Assembly: GCA_026929865.2 (NCBI GenBank)
Contig: CM049398.1
Location: 21,787,001 to 21,851,000 of the forward strand
From: Hyperoplus lanceolatus
Taxonomy: Eukaryota; Chordata; Actinopteri; Uranoscopiformes; Ammodytidae
Direction of reading: 5' to 3'
Length of the DNA stretch: 64,000 bases
Within the stretch, counting starts at the first letter, position 1, and each line of letters starts with the position of its first letter. The translations under genes were made by a program, and so were the position numbers. This document shows, one piece after another, positions 50,900 to 63,850 of the stretch. The notes beneath the pieces are model-generated. The model was not told where the DNA came from. It made no database searches and was given only the letters and a program-made list of their open reading frames with translations.

Positions 50900-52912
50900 T
50901 GGTTCTGGGTTCCTAGCAACCAAAACCTGACCAACAGCTTGTTTTAAGGTCCAAATTCAAAGGATCTAGTCTGATCTGCGGCCTGTCTTTGGTCGTTGTG
51001 TTTTATTTTATATATTACACTCGAGTGGATCCGTGCAGCAGACTCATGTGTCATAATGACTGCCACAGAAAAATAGGTTCTTTGAGGCGAAGCAGAGTGT
51101 GAACTATAATATGGATGAATGGAAAGTGACAAGTATAGCTGCTCTTCAGGACCTTTTATGGCCACTCGTTAATCTAAAGAGCGTCGTACCGCTGCAGTAT
51201 TGGGTGTCCTCTCTCTCTTTTAAATGAACCACTAAACCACTGTTTCTTTTTTTTGGGACAACTTGCAGTCTCCAACAATGTCAATGCATATAGTAATATA
51301 GAAAGCATAAAAAAGTTATTGCTGCATTTATCTGATGCGTGATCACTTCAACCACTCAATGATCCGTGGTTGATAGAGCATGTATATCCAGGTATACGTG
51401 AGAGAGTGGTGTCAGTAAAGAGCCGTGACTATGGGACAGTCATTAGTCATGGCTTGTGGTCCATCAGGTCCAGTCGTACACGTGTGTTTCTTATAGCTTC
51501 TGAAAACTGTTATTGGCTAACGTCTAACATTATTGCCAATTCCAAACAGCTTCAGGAGCATTACCACTACTCACTTTGCTGCTCCGAGGCCTTATGCAGA
51601 TGTTCATGTAGCCCGGCAAAACGTCATGCGTCAAGTGCTTCCTAATGTTAAAACTCATCAGGATTTTGAATGGCCCACCCCCCCACACTACATTCAACAT
51701 TGTATAAATACTTCCATATTATCAATGAAACAAAGGAATAAGGTAAGGGATATTTAGTACTGCTGTTAACATTTCCCTCTTAAAATCTGAATTTAGCTTA
51801 GACTCATACACAGATGAAATCGTCTAAGTGTGGCCTGGGTGATTCATCTATTAACTGCAATGTCCTCTGGCTGTAAGCGAGATAACTGTTCATGCGGAGG
51901 GAAAGTCGCCCCGGGAAAAAAGCTTTGGCCCTCCTCACCATCTACCACACACTTAATCCTCAGCTGCTCCACTATCTAACTGTACAGAATGAAGGTTGAA
52001 AGGCCAGCTCCCTCGTGTCCCCTCCACTAGACTGATGCTGTAAATAAGAATGTGTTCCCTCACCTCTGGTCAACATGGTGATATTTTCCTGAAATATCAC
52101 TTTTAGCTTCTATGATAAATATCGCTCCTACTTCTTAAAGTGTAAAAAATATCACATCATTGTATTTTAACTGCTCTGTATAACAAAACCGTGATCAGTT
52201 AATCTGTAGATTTTTAACTAAATATGTCACTTTCATTAGTTTTAAAAGCTTGTTTAAAAACTACCAATCCAACTCTGGGTGGACTAAATAAACAGTCCAA
52301 GAAGACCATTGAAAAAATGGATCTCGGTTCAGCTCCTGTCAGACTCTGGTGCAGTTCATTTGTGGTGTGAAGGTGATCGCATACCAAACACAAACTTTTG
52401 TTATAGAAAAGAGAATTGTACCATTAATTTAAATGAGAAACTGTTAAGAAAGTGAATTAGAGTTTAATGTATGTTTGTTGTTTGTAAAATAAAAATTAAT
52501 TCAAAAACATTACAGTACAAGAAGCCCTTTTTCATATTTTGGTTTAGAATAAATTAAAACAAACTACAGTTACAAAACAGCTCACACGCCTGGATTAAGG
52601 TTTAAACTACTTTCTGCTGAGTTAGAATTTCAACAAATATATACATTAGGGTACCATATTTACTTTCAGCGAGAACACATTTTGTATAACCGTTAACACA
52701 AAAGTGATCATGAGATAAAAGCACGTGAGATGGTAAAAGTTTATAGGACTGCAGCTAGCTGGAGACACCAGTCTGCATGCTGAGAGGTTTTTCAGTCCTC
52801 TCTCTCACATCTTAATCTTTTTTTCCAACCCTATTTAGTGGCCCAGATGTGCTTGAAATGAAGCATTTAACCTTAAAAGGAAATGAGACTAGGAATCTGT
52901 AAACATGCATTT

Positions 52913-53056
<144 letters not shown>

Positions 53057-53733
53057 CTTACATGAAACCTTCTGACCTCATTCTCAGCTGGTTTTGGGGT
53101 GTGTTTATGTGTATGAGCACATTCATCTAAATAGAAAATTGTTAAACAAAAAAAACCTTTGCACACTGACAGGCTTTGATATCAACTTCATTGCATTGGC
53201 AGATACACGCATACAGGAACGCACACACACACACACACATACCAACACAAAGTGAGGGCACTGTGTCTTTGAAGTGTGGCTGAAACAGATAAACTGTTCC
53301 AAATTAGCTGGAGATGGTATTTAAGACTTTTCAAAAAGAGTGATTCGATAGCCAATGAGATTTTACAGTTTTACAGTGTACTATGTCTGTGAGTGTGTGT
53401 TTGTGTGAAAAAGGGTAATTCCAAATGTGTGGAAGTAAGATAGAAAGTTACACATACACTCACACACACACATACCCACACATGCATTCAAAGGCATGCT
53501 GTGACTAGCTTCGTTGAAACTTCTTTGATTTTCCTAATATATTGAAAGTATGTTACATGTTTGCTTATTGATAGTACCTTTTAAAGGCTCTACGACTTCA
53601 TAATTAGGAAAAGCATTATTTCTTTCAACCACTCATCATCTTTAATTTTCTTTTCTACAGTATGGTTTCTCATCCACTGCCTGTTCAATTAATCAATGAA
53701 TGCTCTTTCTATTTCCTCTGTCTATTCCTGCAG

Positions 53734-53793
53734 TATGAACCCTCTCTGTCTGCAACCAACGCCAACTGGGAGGTAGTCACTGAGGGCATGTCG
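53734..53793 (+). CDS. pdgfd: pdgfd exon 4 (20-codon linker)
   Basis: Encodes YEPSLSATNANWEVVTEGMS (residues 170-189) between CTGCAG and GTGAGT. It corresponds to the human stretch around SETNWESVTSSIS between the CUB and growth-factor domains. Length 60 nt and phase 0 at both ends, so skipping it would keep the frame. Confidence 0.9.
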
Positions 53794-53999
53794 GTGAGTC
53801 ATGCACACACATACACACTTTTATGAATTGTCAAATGTATTGATGTTTAAGATGTTTTATCTTTCCATTGTTATTAGAAAACTTCATGTCCACTTAAGCT
53901 GAGCAGTTGACCATTCAACATGATGCTCAAGGTCTAAAATGTTGTCCTACTGTGCCAACGATGCCAACCGTATGTCTCCATCTCATGACCAGTCCTACT

Positions 54000-54073
54000 T
54001 TCAAGTGAAGCTTTCCGCCAGCGTGTCAGTCTCATATTCCATTAGGTTTTGAGTTCAAACCTCACATAGGGCA
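54000..54073 (+). pseudogene. Decayed tRNA-Met(CAT) sequence, + strand
   Basis: CGTGTCAGTCTCATATTCC, GAGTTCAAACCTCACATAGG and the trailing GGTGTTTTAAAA match the anticodon arm, T arm and 3' flank of the minus-strand copies, but the acceptor 5' strand and D arm are lost. It lies in opposite orientation to the other three. Confidence 0.7.
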
Positions 54074-54424
54074 GGTGTTTTAAAATCAGTAAAAAAATAC
54101 AATAAAACACATTGACAGATAATTAGACAATTGCCAAAAAGAACCCCAAACAACGTCCCCTTCTGTGCTTGCTCCGCAGCTTTTACCAATAAGAACCAGT
54201 CCTTATCAATAGATGGAATTACTAAATTGCCATGGAACTATGCCATTATTGCGAGCACATTTCAGTTGAGTTGACCCACTACTATCACAAGCTCACTGAC
54301 ACACTGTCCGGGCCGGGCATGTTTGGCATCAGTTGTTTTATCATTGTTGTGCAAAGCCATTGGCACTAAACCTTTGACCATGTATAGCTCATTGTTTGTT
54401 GACGCCATTTGACTTTAAAACACC

Positions 54425-54497
54425 TGCCCTGTGTGAGGATTAAACTCACAATCTTCAGATCATGAGACTGACGCGCTGCCAACTGCGCCAACAAGGC
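54425..54497 (-). tRNA. tRNA-Met(CAT)-like, probably a pseudogene
   Basis: 73 nt. The acceptor strands GCCTTGT and ACAGGGC pair fully. The D arm is GGCGCAGTTGGCAGCGCG. The anticodon loop CTCATGA gives CAT. The T stem GTGAG/CTCAC pairs, but the T loop is TTTAATC, which loses C56 of the TTCRA consensus and weakens the Pol III B box. The discriminator is A. It is followed by GGTGTTTTAAAG with a TTTT terminator. Confidence 0.65.
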
Positions 54498-55007
54498 CTG
54501 GAAATTCACTTATTGTGATTTAGACGAGTACTCAAACTTTGGAGTTGTTTGTTTTATTCAAACATCTAACAGTACTTGTGGTAGTCAGTTTGGTCAATGG
54601 TGATTGCATGTGCATGAATGAGTGTGAGGTATGTTTCCAGAGATTAACACTGGATAGAGTAAAAAAAACAAAGATGAGCAAAAGTTGTGTAGGACCGAAG
54701 GCAGCTTCACAGCAATCATTGATGCACAAACAATACAACCCAAATTAATGAATGGTATTGTAGTGGTAATGTTTGTAATTGCAATTACAGATATACACAG
54801 ACAATTCTCAATTTCCACTATTCTACACTGTTCTGAGGTGAAATGTTTTCACACATGCCTTTTATATTAGATTGTATGATTTTTCAGCATACCAGACGGT
54901 TGATGTTTTTTTTAACTGTTATGCCAAACCTGTTGGCACTGTACCTAGAGCAGCATGATCCATCTGCCTTTCCATTGTCTGGTGTTGTCATTTGACTTTA
55001 AAACACC

Positions 55008-55080
55008 TGCCCCATGTGAGGATTGAACTCACGACTTTCAGATTATGAGACTGACGCGCTGCCAACTGCGCTAACAAGGC
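55008..55080 (-). tRNA. tRNA-Met (CAT), apparently intact
   Basis: 73 nt with all four arms: acceptor GCCTTGT/ATGGGGC (with G-U pairs), A box TAGCGCAGTTGG, D stem GCGC/GCGC, anticodon loop CTCATAA with CAT, T stem GTGAG/CTCAC with loop TTCAATC (good B-box core), discriminator A. It resembles vertebrate elongator tRNA-Met (GCCTCGTTAGCGCAGT type). A TTTT stretch follows six bases after the 3' end. It is antisense to pdgfd within intron 4. Confidence 0.8.
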
Positions 55081-55173
55081 CCAAAAATTCTATGATTGGT
55101 ATTCAGATCAGTTTTCATACTGCCAACAAGGAAGGTGATCATACCGACAATTCATTGTAATCACCTCTAAGTT

Positions 55174-55495
55174 TAGCCTGGTCCTACCAGACCATCGTAC
55201 TTCATTTAATTTGTACAGAAGGTCTGGAATCACTCAATTGACAAACGTTAATTCACTTGAAGGAGGGTGTTGTTAAAGTTTAAAACTATTGGATCTGCCC
55301 AGTGCCACTTTGGATCTGCCAAACAATCGCATAAAGTTTGGTCGTGACATATGTCATGCGCAAGCTTCTAAGCCCCTCCCTCTGTTCGCTGATTGGACCG
55401 GCAAAAATCTGTCTGGAGAAAACCAAAGAATATACCACACACCAGACTGACTACTGAAGGGAAATTAAGTACGTAGGCGGGCGGTGCCAGGCTAC
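55174..55495. mobile_element. MITE inserted beside the intact tRNA-Met unit
   Basis: The ends TAGCCTGGT and (reverse strand) TAGCCTGGC are inverted. TCTAAGTT (55166-55173) and TTTAAGTT (55496-55503) look like an 8-bp target duplication with one change, suggesting hAT. The flanking 'gttattattgataatga' continues the sequence homologous to 57357 onward, where no such insert exists. Confidence 0.65.
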
Positions 55496-57184
55496 TTTAA
55501 GTTATTATTGATAATGAAATAAAATCATCTCCATGGACTTTTGTCCATATGATACAGTCTTTATCAATGGTACTATAAGATTGTTGAACTTGCCATTATT
55601 CCAAACTACTCCCACATGTTAGTTTAGGATTTGACATTTCACTGTCACGCTGCTCCCTCATGAGGACTCTGTAAAGTTCTTTGATTTCTGGCATCAGCAG
55701 TGTTTTCTCTGTTATGCAAAGCCATGTCAAAGATATAAAGCCACTCTATCTTTAACATTGTGAATTATGTGTTTCACTGTCTACTTATCTGCCTGTTCCA
55801 CTGCTTTCATCCCTTTTACACAGTCACATTAGAACCTTACTTTTGGTACAGATTTTGTACATTCATGAAAATGTGAACATAATCATATTGCTTCCCAAGC
55901 CCAGCAAACCACGTAAGTGTCTTCTTAAGCACACCGGGAACAATGGCCTCACTAATAAATTAGACATATCATTATTTTGCATAGGCCCACCCACACACAG
56001 AATACAGTCATGCATGTGTACTGTATTTATTATGCATGAAGGTTGAATGTAACATGACAAGCTTCCTAAGACTAATGTTTTTATAAGTACATCAGTGTAA
56101 TGTGTGTGCGTCTATGGTCATATGTGACCATAATAATTAGTGTGCGTTGGGCTGTGTGGCAGTTTTTCTGCATGGAATGATAATGTGTGTGGGGGTGTAT
56201 TTGTGCGTGTCCATGTATGGATATTGCACTGCCAGTGCAGATGGGATCTCCCACTTTATATTGAAATGTTGCTCGATAACGCTATCTACTTTGTTGGTCT
56301 TCCCAGTGATTTGTGGTTGTTTCACAATGAGCAAATGCGGAGTGTAATACACACTGTATATGTATGTGATTTAAATTTCTCTGCTCCTGTCCTGTCATTG
56401 ATGGAACATTTAAATTGAACATTTAATTTCTAGCTAAAGTAAATACACATTTGATCAAGGAACAATATATAGTTATTGGGAGAAGCAATAGAATTGATCT
56501 TTGGTCCATATTCAGTTGAGCTGCCATGCCATGATTTATTCATACTTGAGACCAAGTGTCACATTTTTAGCAATGTAGAGTGAGACTGAAAGCGTAGTTT
56601 TGAATTTATACTTATTGAGTCCCTGCATTATGTTCTTAAGAAGAAATGTTAACAAATGTTAAGTCTCAGAGGTGTACTTCAGCTCTCATGTTAGCTTAAT
56701 AATCACTTACCGTTGACCTTTAACCAGTATGGAAGTCAGTGCTGATTTTGCGAGCTTGAGACACAGGCCTACATGCTATAAGAATTTAATTACAATTGCC
56801 TCAAAGCTAGATACATAGAACAGAGCTGGGAGCAGGTGCTAACTAGGAATCATCTGTGCAATAAGTGACTGCTTTTGTCACCCTGATGCCGACAGTATTT
56901 ATTATGGTGGAAAACTAATAACATATCAAAGGAAATCACATTTAAAAACATGTCCCAAATTATTACAAGTTATTTATAAAGGAAGACAATCCCTGATTAA
57001 TTTCCTTTATATTATTTTTGCATTACTTTGTTGACATTCAAACAGAGGGTTTAGATTGTATGATTCTTCAGCATAAGCTGTTTCTCAGAGACATTTTTTA
57101 TATTGTTATGTTATCTTATTGGCACTCAACCTGTAACACCATGATCCATTTACCACCCGCATTGTCATTTGACTTTAAAACACC

Positions 57185-57257
57185 TGCCCTGTGTGAGGAT
57201 TGAACTCATGACCTTCAGGTTATGAGACTGACGTGCTGCCAACTGCGCTAACGAGGC
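57185..57257 (-). tRNA. tRNA-Met(CAT)-like, mismatched stems
   Basis: 73 nt, with anticodon loop CTCATAA and B-box core GTTCAATCC, but it has mismatches in the D stem (GCGC/GCAC), T stem (ATGAG/CTCAC) and acceptor (GCCTCGT/ACAGGGC). A TTTT follows. It may be a decaying copy; a scan score would decide. Confidence 0.6.
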
Positions 57258-58446
57258 CTGTAAACCTGTTACTGGCACTCACAGCACTTTTCACACTGCC
57301 AACAAGGCCATTAAAGCTTGTATCACCAACAGGTGATCCATACCCATTCAACTTTGAGTTATTATTAACAATAATGAAAAAAATCATAAAACTATCTCCA
57401 CTTATTTGTCTGTTCTGCATCTTTTGTCCATATGACACAGTTGTTGTTATCATTAGATGAAATTACTTGCTTGCCAGTAGTATTGTTACAGAAATTATGT
57501 CACTAACAATATTCTGTATATATATATACGTTTGGAAAGAAAATCGCATATTTTTTGGTAAGAATCTAACTCTATCAGTATAGGACATAAGCATATTTGT
57601 TTTGAAACACTATAGTGACAGCAAACAGTAGTTTTGTTTAAGTGTGCTATACTACAGGTTATGTATCCTATTCTGTTTCCTAAATAACAGTAAATGTCAG
57701 AAAACCCTAAAATATATTTGATATACAGTATATACTGAGAGTTATAACCCATTTTTGTTTTGATCACATTTTTTTAATACTTAAAAAGATATAAAACCAA
57801 TATGTTACTGTCATCTAAATACATTACAGATTCTGAGAGAAATACCAATGCAAAGCATTACTGCTGCGTGAAGACATTGACATCAGGTCAAGCGATGTTT
57901 TCTTAAATATCGGTTTTCTTAAGCGTTGTCTTAAATGTTTAGTCGGGGTCTTTTAAATGACTGAGTGTGTTAGAGGAATGTGAGTCAGTATGACTGTGGC
58001 CTTTGTGTTTTATTTTGATTTCCTGTCTTTGTGGCAGTGTCAGGGTTATCTATTGATATCTGAAAATATTCCCATGTAAACTTCAATATCTTTTCAATGC
58101 TTGTAAAGTAACAGTACTCACAGCCTCACCGCAGCAATAGTTACTATGGAGTGAACAATAGAATATAATGTCCTTAAGATTCCAGGAACATTGCCAAGGA
58201 TTTCTCAGGGTTCAGACAACTGATGTTTCCTCAAGCTGTAGAAGTTCCTCTCCTATCTCTGTGCGGATGGCTACTGTGGCTGTCAGACTTTGTTGAAAAC
58301 TAACCAGCATAGCCACTTGATTCACATGTCTATTCTAAATTAACTGTAGGTAATGCCGCAATAAATAAAGAATTGCTGGAGTTATAGTAAGCTTTAAATA
58401 CATTATTGTTAATGTGTCTTTACCTGTTGGCCTTTGTTCTTTGCAG

Positions 58447-58660
58447 GATGATGTAGCAGGGCAGATGCCTGTGGCCGTCACACATGTTCCTTTCTCATTG
58501 GAGGATTTGGACCGGACTATAGCAGCCTTTGACACCGTGGAACAGCTGCTGAGATCCCTGAGCCCAGACACCTGGAGACAGGACCTGGACAGCATCTACA
58601 CTCAAACACACATCCATTACAAATCCAGGGCCTATCATCTGGCAGGCAGGCATAATAAAG
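58447..58660 (+). CDS. pdgfd: pdgfd exon 5 (hinge region)
   Basis: Encodes residues 190-260 plus one base (phase 1) between TTTGCAG and GTAAGA. Recognisable stretches are LEDLDRTIAAFDTVEQLLRS, LSPDTWRQDLDSIYTQT and YKSRAYHLAGRHNK. They parallel the human PDGF-D hinge (LDKKIAEFDTVEDLLKYFNP, SWQEDLENMYLDTP, YRGRSYHDRKSK). The activation cleavage region in PDGF-D lies near here, at the start of the next exon. The growth-factor exons are outside the window. Confidence 0.93.
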
Positions 58661-58967
58661 GTAAGACACAGAGCTTTGCATCTCTTTGTTGTTGTTTTAT
58701 ACAAGCCATACATGAACCTGTCTGACAAATATATCTATCTGCATCATCTGAAACATGCATTACTGTATTGTCTCACTGTCTTTCAGGATTTAAAATCACT
58801 AAACCCAAACAGTTATGTCCTTCCATGACAAAAACCACTTCCTTTTAACATTGGCGCTGCTGAAAAGTACAAAGTAGCCCGGCAATTTGGTTTCTCCAAT
58901 TGGGTATCCTGTTGTAACCGTGCTCATGTGGTTGGGTAAATGCTGTAAATATACATAGATAAAAACA

Positions 58968-58968
<1 letters not shown>

Positions 58969-59045
<77 letters not shown>
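58969..59045. repeat. (AAT)25 trinucleotide repeat
   Basis: Pure AAT for about 75 bp. Confidence 0.97.
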
Positions 59046-59046
<1 letters not shown>

Positions 59047-60616
59047 CTTTTTTTAAATGCTATATGAGGCTTTACATTTTAGTGAACATCCATTCCAAAG
59101 TTCAAAATATTGTTCAATATTTGGCAGCCATGAAACTAGCATCTTTGTTTTTAGTGTTTTCCTTAATATATGGATCCTATGTGTCAAGTAGATACTCTTT
59201 ACATTGTATTACAGTGATGTTATGCATTGTGAAAGTAATATTCTTTACATGTACTACAGGGAAATGTAATATAAATATTGACTATACAGTATATATTTAT
59301 CAAAATATAAGCACAACATGCGAAAAAGAGCTTAGTATGTTTAGTATACATACATGGCCAAAGGACTGTTCGTGACATGTTAATTAAGATGATGGAAGAA
59401 GATGGGAGTGGTGATGTTTTCATTCCATTTTACTGTGCTGCAGATGGTGACCCTCAATGACTCTGCTGCGTTCACAGTATTTCACTGCAGATTGGTGCAG
59501 TCATTGGTGGCTGATGTAGTAGTGGTGGGGAGGGGAGAGTGGGCCGCCTTGTGCTTACCAAGAAAGACCCACACAGCAGGAGAAGTCTATGGCTCAGTCA
59601 TTTGAAATAATGAATCCGGGCTGTAATGTTAGTAATGTGATGGAGCAACGTTGCTGCCTTCATGATATAATATAGAACGAGTGTAAGCCAATGTAATGGA
59701 GAAGTGTTGCATATTCAACTGAAAGCGAATGATCCACTCTGCGTCAAGTTAGGCGTAGTTGGTTGATTGGATCTCCATAGACTCAATTCGACATGTATGA
59801 CTAATATATAAAGGTAGAAGAAAAATGTTCTTAACTCCCCTTTACTGAACTTAGTGAAGTAAAAACAGTATTCTGAGATATTTGGGTGTGAAAATTCCTT
59901 TTGAACTTGTAATAGATGTTTTAGAAATGCAAATTGAGTTGGCTTTTGCTTAGCTTTAAATATGTATTTAAAAAGTAATCAGTATGAAAAATCAATAACA
60001 CACTCCTGTCTAAGTCGTAGCATCCTGAAGATGAGCAGTTTGCCCTCTAGTGGGTCTAAAAGTGAGTCGGTGACAGATTTATGGTGACACAAGACCTGCG
60101 GTTCAAGACACAGCTTTGCTGTGAAGTCAGTTTGAACGAACTCGGAGTCACTGAGGCAATAGATTTTGTCCTTAAGAGCAAATATGAGTTTTTGGCACAC
60201 ATACACACACTTGTTATACACACAAGTCACACCATACTGAGAGTGTGTGTTCAGGGTTGTGTGTGTGTGTGTGTCTTGCGTATAAAAGCATTCAAGCTTG
60301 CAGCGGACGTAAGTGCTCCCCCCCGCCCATCACCTGTGCGTCTGCATCTCTCTCCTGCACTAACTCTATCTTACTACCTGAGGGCTCTCCTGTTCCTTAG
60401 TAAATATTGGTGCCTGACAGCAAATCTATCTCTATTTATCAGTGCATGTGCGTGTGTTGGCGGCATGAGAAGGCTACGCTGCATATAGAGAGGTGCAGAG
60501 GTGCTGCGGGTCTTCGATACACTTTACCAGCATAGCTCTCTTTAATTGGAAATTCAACCTGTGCAGCAGAGCAGAAATCTGCCACAGTCAGCAGCTTAGC
60601 TTTGTTTTCATTAAGA

Positions 60617-60623
<7 letters not shown>

Positions 60624-60658
<35 letters not shown>
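60624..60658. repeat. (AC)n microsatellite
   Basis: Pure AC run in intron 5. Confidence 0.95.
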
Positions 60659-60663
<5 letters not shown>

Positions 60664-62286
60664 AGAAACACACACACTCAGCAGCTCACCCCCCACCCTT
60701 TGTTCGCATGAAGGACAGAAAGTCTGATCATAATATTAATTGGGATGCTTTGAAGTCAAAGCAACTCACACGGATGCAGACTCACACATAAACAAGTTAA
60801 GATAAAGTGATAAAACTATAACAACAAACAAATTCTCGTGTAGAACCTTAAAGCAGATTATACTCTATACTGCTTATGCTCACATTGAGATATACTGCAC
60901 TGGTCGGCTTGGTTATGGCTGTTGGAAAGACATAATTATTATCTTGCTCTTGCTTGCCCTAAATCGTTCTGTCTCTTGTCTTTTACTCCACACTCAAAGG
61001 GGTCTACACAACTGCTTTGCCGAGATTAGACTTATTCTCTGTAGAGGGAAACAAGCTTAAAAATGACCTGTGCCGTCACTCGTCACTCATACAGCATAAA
61101 CACTATTAATTAATTAATGTGCCGTAGATGTTTTAATCAACAATTGAGATATAATATAAAAAAAGAAGAAGAACAGTGATCCAGAAAAGCACATTATACT
61201 TAGTATATCTATTTGAAGTTTTGATGAGCAGGTTTCTGTATTTATTTGATTCAGTAAATAGTCCCATTTTATTATTCTTCAGAGCTTTAAACCAGGTGTT
61301 AAATAGAGAGTTCTTTATTAGAAAGAAAGAATAAGTATAGATACAGAGTCAACCTTGAGCAAGGGATATTACTTTTTTTTATTCACAATTTGTCTCTCAA
61401 TTAATTCAAAAATACCGATTCCTTGTTCCCTTTTTAAATATGACACAGACACACTGTTTGAACCGGCTGTCCTCATTTACCCTGTTAATACTCAAACAAA
61501 GGCAGACATAATCCACTGTTCCAAACTGAGCCCACTGTAGGGAGGATATGCACACAGCAACAGCCTCGGTGACAAAATACAGAGATTCTAGAGGAGCAAT
61601 GCAAACACGTACAATGCAGCACTTAGATGGAACTCCAATCAAGACAGTTGATGTAAAGAATACATCTTCTGCCTTTATTTCCTTCTCACTTTCTGTTATG
61701 CCAACGCAGATGATCATATCATCTGTCATTGTTGTTCATTGTTCATTCATTTAGTGTCCCACATGCTTTGTGTCACCAATGGAATCCCCTACACCAAAGA
61801 TTTATTTTTTGCAAACAATTGCTTATTGATCATCAATGCCATTAGGCTTCCCTTGACCCCCATTGCACTTCCCTTTAGCTTCTCTCACTAGTGCACAATA
61901 TTGCACGTCCAAGCAAATTTGTCATTGTTACACTAATATGAAGGACATGCAATTTCTAGGCAAATTCTATTGCATGGCTGATCTCTATCGTTGCTGCAAA
62001 GCGCAAAAAACTAGCCAACGCAAGCCAATCTTACCAAGCTACACTGTTGTAGTTCTCTGCAACTATTGATCTGGACAAGTCCTTTGTTGTATTGGGTCGT
62101 TAACGCTCATTTTTACTAGGATGAAGTGACACAATCAGGGCCGGCGGTAGCCAGGGGCCAGGGTGGGCCGTGCCCACCCAAATGTGGGCTGTGCCCACTA
62201 GGTGGAAGTCCAGATCCACTATCGGACGGACCTGTTCATTCGCTGTCCAAGAAAATGTCAAATAAAATTCAGACAATAAATTAATA

Positions 62287-63402
62287 GGGGAAGGTGGGGT
62301 GATTTGTGCGTTTTGGAAGTTGCAAAACCCCTTGTTTCTAGAAAACCGTGGAAGAAATTGGAAATGTGACCACATATTTAAGAAGAGCCATCCATTTGAC
62401 TCATCCTGTAAAGAAGGGAGACACAAGGAATAAGATATAAGCACATCTAAGCTCAAAAAACTGTGTTTTGCCTTTCAAAGTAAAATTTCCATGATCAAGG
62501 TTTTTTGATTATTGTGTCTGAACAATTATAGACACGTTTGAAAACATTTGACACATGTTTTAGTGCTTTGGTATGCTACACTTTGAGTCTATATAGTTAG
62601 CACAATGTCAACCCTAAATTGCTGCATCATGCCTATTATCCAAAATTCTGGGGATGGGGTGATTTGTGCGCAAGGGCCTGGGTGAGTTATAAGTAAGTAA
62701 GTAAGTAAAATGTATTTATAAAAGCACATTTATGACAGTTTGCACTGTCCAAAGTGCTGTACATAGTGCATTCAGTAGGTAAACAATGAAGGTACAATAA
62801 CAATAACCAAAATAAAAGACGTAAAGCCCATACATCCACATAAACACAGATAGTAGTGCAGAGGTAAGTAAGTAGTGCAGAGGTTAATGGGGAGGAAACA
62901 CCAGGGTGTACATATGGGTTTTGAGCCTTGATTTAAAGGCAGAAATGTAGGGGGAATCACATTTGTCAGGTGGCAGTTGGTTCCACAAGCACGGAGCAAC
63001 TAGTGCAAAGTACATTTCTGAGAGTTGTGCCAGTGGCATGGCTGTATACGCTGGTCACCAAAAGAAAGTGATTGTCTACAGTAGCTCAGAAGAGAGTGAC
63101 ATCTCAATTCCACTTAACGACACCACTGATGAGAGTTCAGATGGCCAGAAAGATGATGATGGTGACTTTGTCATTGTGATGACCACAATCACCCCACTAC
63201 GTGGGTGATTTGGCGACAAGACAACTTTTTTTCCGAAAGCTATATTTCTTAAACAGTTTATTCCAGATCCAAAGTTTTTATTGCCAGGGATGCACAACAT
63301 CCTGAAATATATGTACATATTTGAGTTGGAGACATAACTTGTCAAGGCCTCACTTTAAAATCACTTTGAGTAAAAAGTTGCACAAATCACCCCACCTTCC
63401 CC
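62287..63402 (+). mobile_element. DNA transposon copy B (TA target site), inverted to copy A
   Basis: The ends GGGGAAGGTGGGGTGATTTG and, on the other strand, the same 20 bases are inverted and flanked by TA (62285-62286 and 63403-63404). The body matches copy A in reverse, including the LINE 3' end (about 62690-62990, minus strand) and the acidic ORF. It lacks about 160 bp that copy A has near 5090-5260. At 1116 bp it is non-autonomous. It sits within an older repeat ('tgtgcccacccaaatgtggg'). Confidence 0.8.
62963..63208 (+). pseudogene. Transposon-borne ORF fragment in copy B
   Basis: Same 70-residue peptide as in copy A (GMAVYAGHQKKVIVYSSSEE, then DGQKDDDGDFVIV), ending in unrelated codons where the deletion joins. 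Only a handful of residues differ before the break. No catalytic motif. Confidence 0.45.
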
Positions 63403-63689
63403 TACTAAAGAATATACCATTGCCATGCATTGCTTCTAATTGTATTATTGGGTGGGCAGGACAGCCTGCCTCCAAGTTACCCACCCGTTTATAGTGGTCA
63501 CTGGTCAGCAGAGCAAGCCCGAGGCATAAGCGGAATGAGCGGTTGTTTAGGGTCCCGACTGCCAGGGGGCCCCCCCAATTTTTTTTTATTTATTTATTTA
63601 TTTTTTTAGTTTGTGTGTTTGATATCAACATCATATTATGTAATTTTAAATTATCATACAATAAAAGGAATACAATGTTTTGGTAGATA

Positions 63690-63850
63690 GTTATTAGGGT
63701 AACACTTTATAATAACTATCCGTTGTAACTCGTTAATAGATCATTAGTAAACTCTTAATTAATGATTATTAATGATTTGTTAAGTGTTTGTTAGCAGTTT
63801 GTTAAGGATTTATAACAATGGTAGATAGTTAATATCTTAATAATTGAATC
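63690..63850. repeat. Possible interspersed repeat ('gtaacactttataata')
   Basis: Begins AGGGTAACACTTTATAATAA followed by short ATTAATGATT-type echoes, a phrase common at the end of fish DNA elements. The other end is not visible. Confidence 0.35.

Larger units (their letters stand above)
53794..58446 (+). other. pdgfd: pdgfd intron 4 (about 4.7 kb)
   Basis: Holds the tRNA-Met family, one MITE, and duplicated flanking sequence. The remainder, 55.6-57.0 and 57.5-58.4 kb, is AT-rich with no other feature seen. The acceptor TTCTTTGCAG is strong. Confidence 0.9.
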
